Assembly: GCF_014649495.1 (NCBI RefSeq)
Contig: NZ_BMTD01000010.1
Coordinates: 137,067 to 201,066, forward strand
Reading direction: 5' to 3'
DNA: 64,000 bases
Source of the DNA: Streptomyces filipinensis
GTDB taxonomy: Bacteria; Actinomycetota; Actinomycetes; Streptomycetales; Streptomycetaceae
Below the pieces are notes generated by a model. It searched no databases. It had not been told where the DNA came from and was given only the letters and a program-made list of their open reading frames with translations. Of this stretch, positions 7,237 to 15,770 are shown in pieces. Within the stretch, counting starts at the first letter, position 1. Each line of letters starts with the position of its first letter. The translations under genes were made by a program, and so were the position numbers.

Positions 7237-8649
7237 ATGACCGCCGCCCTCACCCGCAGCGAACACGATCTGCTCGGTGACCGTGACGTGCCCGCCGACG
7301 CGTACTGGGGTGTGCACACCCTGCGCGCGACGGAGAACTTCCCCATCACGGGCACCCCGATCTCCGCCTACCCGCATCTGATCGACGCCCTGGCCGCCGT
7401 CAAGGAGGCCGCCGCTCTCGCCAACGAGGAACTCGGCCTGCTGGAGCCGGAGAAGGCGCGCGCGATCGTCGCCGCCTGCCAGGAGATCCGGGCGGGCAAG
7501 CTGCACGACCAGTTCGTCGTCGACGTCATCCAGGGCGGCGCCGGCACGTCCACGAACATGAACGCCAACGAGGTCGTGGCGAACCGCGCGCTGGAAATGC
7601 TCGGCCACGCCAAGGGCGAGTACACCCGGCTGCACCCCAACGAGCACGTCAACCTCGGCCAGTCGACCAATGACGTCTACCCGACCGCCGTCAAGGTGGC
7701 GACAGTGTTCGCGGTCCGTGGACTGCTCAAGGCGATGGCCGTCCTGCAGGACGCCTTCGCCCGCAAGGCCGTCGAGTTCCGTGAGGTGCTCAAGATGGGC
7801 CGTACCCAGTTGCAGGACGCGGTGCCGATGACGCTCGGCCAGGAGTTCTCCGCCTATGCCGTCATGATCGAGGAGGACCGCAGCCGTCTCGCCGAGGCCG
7901 TCGAGCTGATCCATGAGATCAACCTGGGCGCCACGGCGATCGGCACGGGGCTCAACGCGCCCGCCGGTTACGCCGAGGCCGCCCGCCGCCATCTGTCGGC
8001 GATCACCGGGCTGCCCCTGGTCACCGCCGCCAACCTGGTCGAGGCCACCCAGGACTGCGGTGCCTTCGTCCAGATGTCCGGCGTGCTCAAGCGGATCGCG
8101 GTCAAGCTCTCCAAGAGCTGCAACGACCTGCGGCTGCTGTCCTCCGGGCCGCGCGCAGGCCTCGGCGAGATCAACCTGCCGCCGGTCCAGGCCGGTTCGT
8201 CCATCATGCCGGGCAAGGTCAACCCGGTGATCCCCGAGGTGGTCAACCAGGTCGCCTTCGAGGTGATCGGCAACGACGTCGCCATCACCATGGCCGCCGA
8301 GGCCGGACAGCTGCAGCTCAACGCCTTCGAGCCGATCATCCTGCACTCGCTGTCGGAGTCGATCACGCACCTGCGCAGCGCCTGTCTGACGCTGGCCGAG
8401 CGGTGCGTGAACGGCATCACCGCCAACACCGAGCGGCTGCGCGCCACGGTCGAGAACTCCATCGGCCTGGTCACCGCGCTCAACCCGCACATCGGCTACA
8501 CCGCCGCGACCGACATCGCCAAGGAGGCCCTCGTCACGGGCCGCGGAGTGGCCGAACTGGTGCTGGAGAAGGGCCTGCTGCCGGCCGAGCGGCTCGCCGA
8601 GCTGCTGCGCCCCGAGGTCGTCGCGGGCAGCGGGGCACCGGCCGCTTGA
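7237..8649 (+). CDS. aspA: Aspartate ammonia-lyase (aspartase)
   Basis: Aspartase deaminates L-aspartate to fumarate and ammonium, carrying on from asparaginase and feeding the citric-acid cycle. The 470-residue protein has the fumarase/aspartase superfamily signatures: TSTNMNANEVVANRAL, HVNLGQSTNDVYPTAVKVA and the flexible-loop motif GSSIMPGKVNPVIPEVVNQV with its catalytic Ser. Length is normal for aspartase. Aspartase rather than fumarase is favoured by the context and by DRDVPADAYWGVHTLRA at the N-terminus. ATG 7237 is preceded by AGAGGA. The stop is 51 bases from the glutaminase start, so the two genes may share a transcript. Confidence 0.93.
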   Translation: MTAALTRSEHDLLGDRDVPADAYWGVHTLRATENFPITGTPISAYPHLIDALAAVKEAAALANEELGLLEPEKARAIVAACQEIRAGKLHDQFVVDVIQGGAGTSTNMNANEVVANRALEMLGHAKGEYTRLHPNEHVNLGQSTNDVYPTAVKVATVFAVRGLLKAMAVLQDAFARKAVEFREVLKMGRTQLQDAVPMTLGQEFSAYAVMIEEDRSRLAEAVELIHEINLGATAIGTGLNAPAGYAEAARRHLSAITGLPLVTAANLVEATQDCGAFVQMSGVLKRIAVKLSKSCNDLRLLSSGPRAGLGEINLPPVQAGSSIMPGKVNPVIPEVVNQVAFEVIGNDVAITMAAEAGQLQLNAFEPIILHSLSESITHLRSACLTLAERCVNGITANTERLRATVENSIGLVTALNPHIGYTAATDIAKEALVTGRGVAELVLEKGLLPAERLAELLRPEVVAGSGAPAA

Positions 8650-8699
8650 CCTGCGGCGACGTACGGCCGATTGCGCTTCGGGACCGAGCGGGAGGCACA

Positions 8700-9638
8700 A
8701 TGGTGATCATGACAACGACGTCGTCCCTCACCTTCCTGCCGGTCCTGGAGCGCATCGCCGAGGAGATGGAGCGCACGCCCGGCCGCGGCCGGGCCGCCGA
8801 CTACATACCGGCTCTCGCCGCGCTCGATCCCCGCCGGTTCGGCATGGCCGTCGCCGAGCTGGACGGCACGGTGTACGGGGTGGGGGAGTGGCGCGAGCCG
8901 TTCTCCACGCAGTCCGTCACCAAGGTCTTCACCCTCGCCCTGGACCTGGCCCGCGAGGGGGACGAGCTCTGGGAGCACGTGGGCCGCGAGCCCTCCGGCA
9001 ACCCCTTCAACTCCCTGGTCCAGCTGGAGTACGAGAACGGCATCCCGCGGAATCCTTTCATCAACGCGGGCGCCCTCGTCGTCACCGACCGCCTCCAGAC
9101 CCGTACCGGGGACGCGGCCGGGGAGCTGCTGGCCTTTCTGCGCGCCGAGAGCGGCAACACCTCCCTGGACTTCGACCAGGAGGTCGCCGCCTCCGAGACC
9201 GCCCACGGCGACCGCAACGCCGCCCTCGCCCATTTCATGGCGTCCTACGGCAACATCGACAACGACGTGCCGACCCTGCTCGACCAGTACTTCCGGCAGT
9301 GTTCCATCACCGCCTCCTGCGCCGACCTGGCTCTCGCCACCGGCTTCCTCGCCCGGCACGGCATCCGCGCCGACGGCAGCCGCCTGCTCACCCGCAGCCA
9401 GGCCAAGCAGGTCAACGCGGTGATGCTGACCTGCGGGACGTACGACGCGGCCGGGAACTTCGCCTACCGCGTGGGGCTGCCCGGCAAGAGCGGGGTCGGA
9501 GGCGGGATCATCGCGGTCGTACCGGGCCGGTGCACCCTGTGCGTGTGGAGCCCGGGGCTGGACGAACGCGGCAACTCGGTGGCCGGCGTGGCGGCCCTGG
9601 ACCTGTTCACGACACTGACGGGTCTGTCGGTGTTCTGA
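8700..9638 (+). CDS. glsA: Glutaminase A
   Basis: This serine-dependent glutaminase of the beta-lactamase-like fold hydrolyses glutamine to glutamate and ammonium. The 312-residue protein shows the family motifs PFSTQSVTKVFTLAL (catalytic Ser-x-x-Lys), GNPFNSLVQLEYENGIPRNP, NPFINAGAL, and LPGKSGVGGGIIAV near the C-terminus. It is soluble. Three starts are close together: ATG 8700, GTG 8703 and ATG 8709; GGGAGG at 8690-8695 favours 8700 or 8703. It completes the Asn/Asp/Gln degradation block. Confidence 0.93.
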   Translation: MVIMTTTSSLTFLPVLERIAEEMERTPGRGRAADYIPALAALDPRRFGMAVAELDGTVYGVGEWREPFSTQSVTKVFTLALDLAREGDELWEHVGREPSGNPFNSLVQLEYENGIPRNPFINAGALVVTDRLQTRTGDAAGELLAFLRAESGNTSLDFDQEVAASETAHGDRNAALAHFMASYGNIDNDVPTLLDQYFRQCSITASCADLALATGFLARHGIRADGSRLLTRSQAKQVNAVMLTCGTYDAAGNFAYRVGLPGKSGVGGGIIAVVPGRCTLCVWSPGLDERGNSVAGVAALDLFTTLTGLSVF

Positions 9639-9807
9639 GGACGCCCCTTTCCATCGGGCGGCGCCGAGAACCTGGCGGAGCACAAGCCCCGGCGTACCCG
9701 CAGCCGGCCACCCACCCGCACTCACCAGTTACATCGTCGCCCCCACCCGGCAGGGCCACCGTCGCCTTCCGGCCATCCGGCGTTGACACGCTGCCCCAGT
9801 GTTGGCC

Positions 9808-11202
9808 ATGGCATTCCCCGTCGATCTCCGCCGCTGCCAGTTGCTCGGGCTGGCCGGCACCGCCTCCCTCGCGCTGGGCGGTGAGACCTCCGGTGCCCTG
9901 CCCGTCCAGGACGTGCTGGCCTCCGCCTCGGTCAAGGCCGCGCTCGGCCTGGTCGGGGTGTACTTCGGTGTCGTGCTGCTCGTCGCCGCCTGGGTGCTGC
10001 TCGGCCGCCTGGTACGCGGCCCCCAGCCGCCCACCCCGCGCGCCCTGCTGCTGGTGCTCGCCGTGTGGGCGGCCCCGCTGCTGCTCGCACCGCCGCTGTT
10101 CAGCCGGGACGTCTACAGCTACCTCGCGCAGGGCGCCATGGCCGACGCCCACATGGACGTCTACGCCCAGGGGCCCGCCATGCTCGGCGGCCCGCTCGCC
10201 GACGAGGTCGCCCCGATGTGGCAGCACACCGGCGCCCCCTACGGGCCCGCCTTCCTGGCCGTGGCCTCCGCCCTGGCGGGCCTGACCCGCGGCCAGCTCC
10301 CGGCCGGCCTGCTGGGCATGCGCCTGGTCGCCCTGCTCGGCGTGGCCCTGATGGCGGCGGCGCTGCCCCGCCTGGCGCGGCACAGCGGCGCAGACCCCGC
10401 CGCCGCGCTGTGGCTCGGCGCCCTCAATCCGCTGGTCCTGCTGCACCTGGTGGCCGGTGCCCACAACGACGCCATCATGCTCGGCATGCTCGGCCTCGGG
10501 CTGGTCGCCGCGCGTGGCCGCTGGCCCGCCGTCGGGGCCGTCCTCGTCACCCTCGCCGCGCTGGTCAAGGCACCCGCGGCCCTCGGCCTGCTCGCCGTCC
10601 TGGCCCTGCAGATCCGGGCCGGCCGCCGCCCGCTGCCGGCCGTCCTGACCACGGCGGCCGCCTCCGCCCTGACCACGGTCGCCGCCACCGCCGTCGCCGG
10701 CACCGGCTACGGCTGGATCGGCGCCCTGACCACCCCCGTCTCCCCGCAGAACTGGGCCCTGACCAGCCTGGCAGGCCGCGCCACCGGCGCTCTGCTGAAA
10801 CACCTCGGCAGCAGCCTGGCCCCGCTGGCCGTTCCTGCCTGGCACCTGCTCGGGCTCGCGGCCACCGCCGTCGCCGTGGCGCTGATTTGGCTCCGGCTGC
10901 GCCCGAGACCGGTGTACGCCCTCGGCCTCAGCCTGCTCACGGTCGCCGTGTTCGGCCCGGCGATCCGCCCCTGGTACGTGCTGTGGGGCCTGTTCCTCAT
11001 CGCCGCCGGCGCGCCCGACACCTCGGTACGGCACCGGGTCGCGGCCCTGGCCGGCGTCCTCGCCCTCGCCGTCCTGCCGAGCGGCGGTCCGGCCGACCTC
11101 GGCCAGCTGGTACTCGCCGTCTCCGGCGGGGTGCTCGGCGTGGTCGTCCTGTGGCAGGCCCACCAGGCGGCGCAGGCCCCGGCTCCGGGACGCACGGCGT
11201 GA
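9808..11202 (+). CDS. Polyprenol-phosphomannose-dependent alpha-1,6-mannosyltransferase, MptB-like
   Basis: A GT-C fold integral membrane glycosyltransferase of about 464 residues with a dozen or so hydrophobic helices. It resembles the actinobacterial MptB family, which adds alpha-1,6-mannose from polyprenyl-phosphomannose to lipomannan precursors outside the membrane. The conserved acidic loop FSRDVYSYLAQGAM (after helix 3) is visible, with PLADEVAPMWQHTGAPYGP and LNPLVLLHLVAGAHNDAIML. Streptomyces lack mycobacterial lipoarabinomannan, so the acceptor here is unknown. The start is uncertain: ATG 9808 or GTG 9799, neither with a clear ribosome-binding site. Its stop overlaps the GT87-type gene in GTGA, so the pair is coupled. 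Confidence 0.8.
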   Translation: MAFPVDLRRCQLLGLAGTASLALGGETSGALPVQDVLASASVKAALGLVGVYFGVVLLVAAWVLLGRLVRGPQPPTPRALLLVLAVWAAPLLLAPPLFSRDVYSYLAQGAMADAHMDVYAQGPAMLGGPLADEVAPMWQHTGAPYGPAFLAVASALAGLTRGQLPAGLLGMRLVALLGVALMAAALPRLARHSGADPAAALWLGALNPLVLLHLVAGAHNDAIMLGMLGLGLVAARGRWPAVGAVLVTLAALVKAPAALGLLAVLALQIRAGRRPLPAVLTTAAASALTTVAATAVAGTGYGWIGALTTPVSPQNWALTSLAGRATGALLKHLGSSLAPLAVPAWHLLGLAATAVAVALIWLRLRPRPVYALGLSLLTVAVFGPAIRPWYVLWGLFLIAAGAPDTSVRHRVAALAGVLALAVLPSGGPADLGQLVLAVSGGVLGVVVLWQAHQAAQAPAPGRTA

Positions 11203-12584
11203 GCGGGCCGCTGCGACCCCGTACGGACCGCGGCCGCGTGCTGCTGGTGCTCGCCCTCGCCGTGGCCGTCACGGTCTTCACCGCCACCGTGCCGCTGCTG
11301 CGCGGCTTCTTCGACCTGCGCGTCTACTACGGCACCGTGCACACCTGGGCGCACCACGGCGGCCGGATCTACGACTACCGGGTGCCGGGCACCTCCTACG
11401 GCTTCACCTACCCGCCGTTCGCGGCGCTCGCCATGCTGCCGCTGGCCCTGCTCGACCGGACCTCGGCGATCGTGGCGTCCCTGCTGGTCAACCTGGCCGC
11501 CCTGGCGGTGGTCCTGCGAGTCCTGGCCGGGCCCGACTGGCGGCGCCACGGCTGGTACCGCTGGTCGCTGTGCCTGTGCCTGCTCGCCCTGTTCGAACCG
11601 CTGCGGGACACCTTCAGCTTCGGCCAGGTCAACCTGGCGCTGCTCGCCCTCGTCCTCGGTGACTGCCTGCTGCTGGCGACCGGCCGGGACCGCCTGGCGG
11701 GCGCCGGGATCGGGCTCGCCGCCGCCGTGAAGCTCACGCCCGCCCTGTTCATCGGCCTGCTGCTGCTCTCCGGGCGGCGCCGGGCGGCCGGCCTCGCCAC
11801 GGCCGTCGCCGCCGTCGCGAGCGCGCTGGCCGCCTGGGCGGACCCCGGGGCGTCCCGGGTCTACTGGACCGAGGCGCTGTGGGACACCGGCCGGGTGGGC
11901 CGGCTCGCCTATGTGTCCAACCAGTCGCTCCAGGGCGTGCTGGCCCGCCTCGGCGAACCCAGCCGCCCGCTGTGGGCGACGGCGGTCCTGCTGACCCTGT
12001 GCGTCTGGGCGTGGCGGGCCCGCCGGGCGGTGACGGCCGGCGACTGGACGGCGGCCTTCGCGCTCACCGGGGCGGCGGCCTGCCTGGTCAGCCCCATCAC
12101 CTGGGTGCACCACCTCGTGTGGCTGCTGCCGTCCTTCGCCGTACTGGTGCGCGCCGGACGCCCGCGGATCGCGAGCGCCCTGTATGCGGTGCTGTGCACG
12201 AGCGTGGTCTGGCTGTGGTACGACGACGCCTCCGGCATCGGCGGCCTCCTCGGCAGCAACACCTACACATGGATCACGCTGGGTCTGCTGCTCGGCCTGC
12301 CGACGGGTCAGTCGCGCGCGCCTCTGCGGCCCCTGGCCCGCAACGCCAGCGCCACGGCCCCCGCGCCGAGCCCCGAGAGCCCCACGACGACGGCGGTGCC
12401 CGACCAGTCCGGGTCGTCCTGCGCCGATGAGGTGGCCGCGGCCACCGGCGCGGCGGACGCCGGGGACGACTTGGCGCGCAGCCCGTCCAGCGAGCCGACC
12501 GGATCGACCCGCCCGGCCGCCGCGAAGCCCCAGTCGAGCAGTTGGCGTGCCTCCTCGTACACGGTCAGTCCGCCGCCTTCCTGA
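11199..12584 (+). CDS. GT87-family (DUF2029) alpha-mannosyltransferase
   Basis: A membrane glycosyltransferase of 461 residues resembling PimE and related GT87 enzymes, which transfer mannose from polyprenyl-phosphomannose. The family features are FFDLRVYYGTVHTWAHHGGRIYDY with its acidic catalytic region, TYPPFAAL, FGQVNLALLALVL, AAVKLTPALF and SPITWVHHLVWLLP. After about residue 370 the sequence turns hydrophilic and Ser/Thr/Pro-rich. That tail lies entirely opposite the C-terminal part of the carboxypeptidase gene at 12308-13477. It looks like read-through into antisense sequence rather than a real domain. GTG 11199 overlaps the MptB-like stop. Confidence 0.78.
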   Translation: MSGPLRPRTDRGRVLLVLALAVAVTVFTATVPLLRGFFDLRVYYGTVHTWAHHGGRIYDYRVPGTSYGFTYPPFAALAMLPLALLDRTSAIVASLLVNLAALAVVLRVLAGPDWRRHGWYRWSLCLCLLALFEPLRDTFSFGQVNLALLALVLGDCLLLATGRDRLAGAGIGLAAAVKLTPALFIGLLLLSGRRRAAGLATAVAAVASALAAWADPGASRVYWTEALWDTGRVGRLAYVSNQSLQGVLARLGEPSRPLWATAVLLTLCVWAWRARRAVTAGDWTAAFALTGAAACLVSPITWVHHLVWLLPSFAVLVRAGRPRIASALYAVLCTSVVWLWYDDASGIGGLLGSNTYTWITLGLLLGLPTGQSRAPLRPLARNASATAPAPSPESPTTTAVPDQSGSSCADEVAAATGAADAGDDLARSPSSEPTGSTRPAAAKPQSSSWRASSYTVSPPPS

Positions 12585-13477
12585 GGGTTCATCACGGTCG
12601 CCATCAGCGTGTGCCCGCCCCGGCGGGCCGCGGCCACGAGGGTGTTGCCCGCGTTGGTGGTGTAGCCGTTCTTGATGCCGATCAGCCCCGGATACGGCGC
12701 CACCCCGTCCTCGCCGGTCAGCAGCCGGTTGGTGTTCTCGATGCCGTACGACGAGCCCTCACCGGGGAACTGCGCCTGGGCGGTGGAGCAGTAGCGGGCG
12801 AAGTCGGGATTGCGCAGCCCGTCCCGGCCGAAGACCGCCAGGTCGTAGGCGGAGGACACCTGGCCGGGGGCGTCGTAGCCGTCGGGGGACACGACATGGG
12901 TGTCCAGGGCGCCGAGCGAGCGTGCCTTGGCCTGCATCCGCGTGACCGTGGCCTGCCAGCCGCCGTTCAGCGAGGCGAGCACGTGCACGGCGTCGTTGCC
13001 GGAGCTGAGGAAGACGCCGCGCCACAGGTCGGCCACGTGGTAGGAGTGTCCCTCCTCGACGCCGACCAGGCTGCTGCCCGGGCCGATGTCCGCCAGCTCC
13101 GCGTTCTGCACGGTGTGCTGCATCCCGGCGGGCAGCGTCGGCAGCACGGTGAGGGCGAACAGCGTCTTCAGGGTGCTCGCGGGCGGCAGCTTGCGGTGCG
13201 CGTCGTTCGCGGCGAGCACCTCCCCGTTGTCCGCGTCGGCCACCACCCAGGACAGCGCCGACACCTCAGGCACCTCGGGCACCCCCTGGCGCGGCCGGAC
13301 CTGGGTGCCGGAGCGGTAGAGCAGGGACGGCCCGGGCATCGCCGCCCGGGGGCCTGGCGGGGCGGGCTCCCCGGCGCGGGTCTGCGCGGAGGCGGTGGCC
13401 GGCGCGAGTGCCAGCACGCCCGCCACGCACAGGGAACAAGCCGACACGGCCGCCCGATGAGAAAGGGCTGTGAACAT
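12308..13477 (-). CDS. D-alanyl-D-alanine carboxypeptidase, peptidase S11
   Basis: A low-molecular-weight penicillin-binding protein that trims the terminal D-Ala of peptidoglycan stem peptides outside the membrane. The 389-residue protein has a signal peptide (residues 1-32, ending ATASA), the three active-site motifs PASTLK (Ser-x-x-Lys), SSGND (Ser-x-Asn) and IKNGYT (the KTG box as KNG), and a C-terminal membrane helix WSGTAVVVGLSGLGAGAVALAL followed by basic residues. This layout is usual for actinobacterial DacA-type proteins. The start ATG 13477 gives a proper signal peptide. Its last 277 bases overlap the convergent mannosyltransferase frame. Confidence 0.9.
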   Translation of the reverse strand: MFTALSHRAAVSACSLCVAGVLALAPATASAQTRAGEPAPPGPRAAMPGPSLLYRSGTQVRPRQGVPEVPEVSALSWVVADADNGEVLAANDAHRKLPPASTLKTLFALTVLPTLPAGMQHTVQNAELADIGPGSSLVGVEEGHSYHVADLWRGVFLSSGNDAVHVLASLNGGWQATVTRMQAKARSLGALDTHVVSPDGYDAPGQVSSAYDLAVFGRDGLRNPDFARYCSTAQAQFPGEGSSYGIENTNRLLTGEDGVAPYPGLIGIKNGYTTNAGNTLVAAARRGGHTLMATVMNPQEGGGLTVYEEARQLLDWGFAAAGRVDPVGSLDGLRAKSSPASAAPVAAATSSAQDDPDWSGTAVVVGLSGLGAGAVALALRARGRRGARD

Positions 13478-13578
13478 ATGATCAACGTACGAACGGGGGC
13501 GTCATCCCTCGCGCTGTCGGGGCCGTTCGGCCCAGGGGAGCAACCCGGATGCCGCACCCCGGCCGGCCGCGGGTGGTG

Positions 13579-14727
13579 TCAGCCGCCGGGCAGGGTGGGC
13601 CGGATCTGCCGCAGGAACGTGGCGTTGTCGGGAGTGGAGCGCAGCCGCTCCAGGAGGGTCTCCAGGCCGGACGGACCGCCCTCACGAGTGCGCAGCACCC
13701 GGCGCAGGCCGTGTGTGGCCGTCAACTCGGCCGCACTGAGCAGGAGTTCCTCGCGGCGGGTGCCGGTGGCGTCGAGGTCCACGGCGGGGAAGAGGCGGCG
13801 GGCGGCGGCTTCCCGGTCGAGCCGCAGCTCCATGTTGCCCGTGCTTTTCAGCTCCTCGAAGTAGTAGCCGTCGGCGCGGGAGCCGGTGTCCACCAGGACC
13901 GTGGCCAGGATGGTCAGCGAGCCGCCCTCCTCGGCCTGGCGGGCGGCGCCGAAGAACCGCTTGGGGCCGAGCAGCGCGCCCGCGTCGACACCGCCGCTCA
14001 GGGTGCGGCCGCCGGCGGCGGAGGCGTTGTTGTGGGCCCGGCACAGCCGGGTCAGCGAGTCCAGCAGGACGACGACGTCCTCACCGGCCTCCACCAGGCG
14101 CTTGGCCCGCTCGACGACCAGTTCGGCGAGGGCGATGTGCTCCTTGGGCGTCCGGTCGAAGGTGGAGGCGTACACCTCGCCGCGCACCGAGCGGCGCATC
14201 TCGGTGACCTCCTCGGGGCGCTCGTCCAGCAGCAGGACCATCAGCCGGCACTCGGGGTGGTTGCCGGCCACGGCGGCCGCGAGCTGCTGGAGGAGCACGG
14301 TCTTGCCGCTCTTCGGCGGAGCCACGATCAGCCCGCGCTGTCCCTTGCCGACCGGTGCGAAGAGATCCGCGACCCGGCCGGCCGGTCCGGACGCGGGGTG
14401 TTCGAGACGGATGCGGTCGTGCGGGTGGAGCGGGGTGAGGTCGCGGAAGTGGCGCCGGCCGCGCAGGCCCGCCGGTTCGCGGCCGTCGACGCGCGTGACC
14501 TCGGTGAGGGCGCGCTGGGTGCCCCGGACGCCCTCGACGAGGTCGCCCTTGCGCAGCCCGTGGCGCCGGATCAGGGCCGAAGGGACCTGCGGGTCGGCGG
14601 GGGAGGAGAGGAGGCTCGCGGCCCGCAGGTGCCCCTTCCCGTGCGCGTCGATGTCCAGAACACCGGTGACGAGCGGGGAGGCCGGTGGCTGCTGGACCAC
14701 GGGAGGGTGTTCGAGTGTGATGGTCAT
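13579..14727 (-). CDS. Short, divergent paralogue of transcription terminator Rho
   Basis: Rho is a hexameric RNA-dependent helicase that ends transcription. This 382-residue copy lacks the long N-terminal insertion of actinobacterial Rho. Its ATPase core aligns with E. coli Rho without gaps (residue + 42): Walker A APPKSGKT (K142 = K184), Walker B LLLDER (D168, E169, R170), catalytic S224/R227 (= S266/R269) and arginine finger R324 (= R366). Position 295 is Ser where E. coli has G337. In the N-terminal OB-fold the aromatic residues F62 and F64 are K31 and H33 (AHGKGHLRA), and Y80 is Q47. ATG 14727 has AAGGA 8 bases upstream. It is probably ATPase-competent with altered RNA loading. A normal rho gene is expected elsewhere in the chromosome. 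Confidence 0.88.
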   Translation of the reverse strand: MTITLEHPPVVQQPPASPLVTGVLDIDAHGKGHLRAASLLSSPADPQVPSALIRRHGLRKGDLVEGVRGTQRALTEVTRVDGREPAGLRGRRHFRDLTPLHPHDRIRLEHPASGPAGRVADLFAPVGKGQRGLIVAPPKSGKTVLLQQLAAAVAGNHPECRLMVLLLDERPEEVTEMRRSVRGEVYASTFDRTPKEHIALAELVVERAKRLVEAGEDVVVLLDSLTRLCRAHNNASAAGGRTLSGGVDAGALLGPKRFFGAARQAEEGGSLTILATVLVDTGSRADGYYFEELKSTGNMELRLDREAAARRLFPAVDLDATGTRREELLLSAAELTATHGLRRVLRTREGGPSGLETLLERLRSTPDNATFLRQIRPTLPGG

Positions 14728-14927
14728 GGCGGGAGTCCTTTCACGGACGGAAGAAGACAGGCGGGAAGGGGGAGAGGCCGCGAGCGGGAGGAGCGGACAG
14801 CTGCCTCCGGGCGGCGGGAACGGCACCTCGGGTACGGCACGGACGCCCTGGTCACGAGGTGCTGCGGAGAAGAAGCCCGGGCCGGTCGGAAGCCTCGGCC
14901 GAGGGGCTGGTGGAGAGAGAACCGCAT
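14724..14927 (-). other. Candidate upstream ORF in the rho-paralogue leader
   Basis: A 67-codon frame starts MRFSLHQPLGRG at 14927 and ends with TGA at 14724-14726, overlapping the ATG of the rho paralogue as ATGA. It lies wholly inside the predicted 233-base leader. Composition is Arg/Pro/Ser-rich, third-position bias is only moderate, and no ribosome-binding site is obvious, so it may be chance. If translated, it could couple translation to the rho paralogue or act as a leader peptide. Confidence 0.25.
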
Positions 14928-14966
14928 CGGTGTCCGTACGACGGGACACGCACATGCACTGACCGC

Positions 14967-14994
14967 ACTATACCCATGCGTTCGCCCGGGTCAA
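14967..14994 (-). promoter_or_regulatory. Promoter of the rho paralogue
   Basis: On the minus strand TTGACC (14989-14994) is followed after 16 bases by TATAGT (14967-14972), a near-consensus sigma70 promoter. The predicted start near 14960 leaves a leader of about 230 bases before ATG 14727. Confidence 0.5.
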
Positions 14995-15225
14995 CAAGAG
15001 GACGTCCGCGTCCATTCCCTCCTGAGCCCGCGTGAGCCGCCCTCCGGTTGCTGCCCGGAGACCGTCGGCGCGGGATGCCCGGCGGGGTCGAGGGGATGGC
15101 CGCACTACAGCGGGAGCGCGGATCTGCCGCTGGTCAGGACCGGCCGGATTCCGTCTGCCGTGATCACCGGCATACCCTCGGGGCATACAACGTGGCGTCA
15201 GCGTGACGGACTTCGAGGAACCATC

Positions 15226-15663
15226 ATGATCACCACTGCCGACGAGAGCCTCCTGCGGCGCGCCATCGCCATCGCGGCCCGCGCGGTCACCCTGGGCGAC
15301 GCACCGTACGGTTCCCTGCTGGCCGGCCCCGACGGCGCGATCCTGGCCGAGGCCCACAACACGGTACGGCGCGACGACGACATCACCGCCCACCCGGAAC
15401 TGAAGCTCGCCCGCTGGGCTGCCCGTGAACTCGCTCCGGACACGGCCGCGCGCACCACCATGTACACCAGCTGCCAGCCATGCGGCATGTGCGCCGGCGG
15501 CATCGTCCGCTCCGGCATCGGCCGGGTCGTCTACGCGCTCTCCACCGAGCAACTCGTGGCGCTCAACCCACAGTCGGGCGACTGGCCGACGGTGGCGCAG
15601 GACGGCCCGGCTCTGTTCGACGAGGCACGCGTCCCCTTCGACACCTACCACCGGCCCAACTGA
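15226..15663 (+). CDS. Nucleoside/cytidine deaminase-family protein
   Basis: A 145-residue zinc deaminase of the CMP/dCMP deaminase superfamily. The zinc ligands are in ITAHPELKLARWA (His with the catalytic Glu, in HPE form rather than HAE) and TSCQPCGMCAGGIV (the PCxxC pair). Family members remove an amino group from cytosine, guanine, adenosine or modified bases; the substrate cannot be read from sequence. ATG 15226 has GAGGA 7 bases upstream. It is transcribed divergently from the rho paralogue, with 498 bases between the two starts. Those 498 bases hold the rho leader and promoter and probably the promoter of this gene. Confidence 0.85.
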   Translation: MITTADESLLRRAIAIAARAVTLGDAPYGSLLAGPDGAILAEAHNTVRRDDDITAHPELKLARWAARELAPDTAARTTMYTSCQPCGMCAGGIVRSGIGRVVYALSTEQLVALNPQSGDWPTVAQDGPALFDEARVPFDTYHRPN

Positions 15664-15770
15664 CACCGCCTCGTCACCCGCAGGCCGGGCAGGCCGCCCA
15701 GATATCCCCAGACCGTAACGATCCAGGACGTCGAGGGACTTCACCGCCAACCGTCGACTATGTTCAGGAC

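Noticed and set aside
13520..13533. GGGCCGTTCGGCCC hairpin between the Rho paralogue and the carboxypeptidase
   Set aside because: Short stem with a two-base loop and no U-run; not convincing as a terminator or operator.
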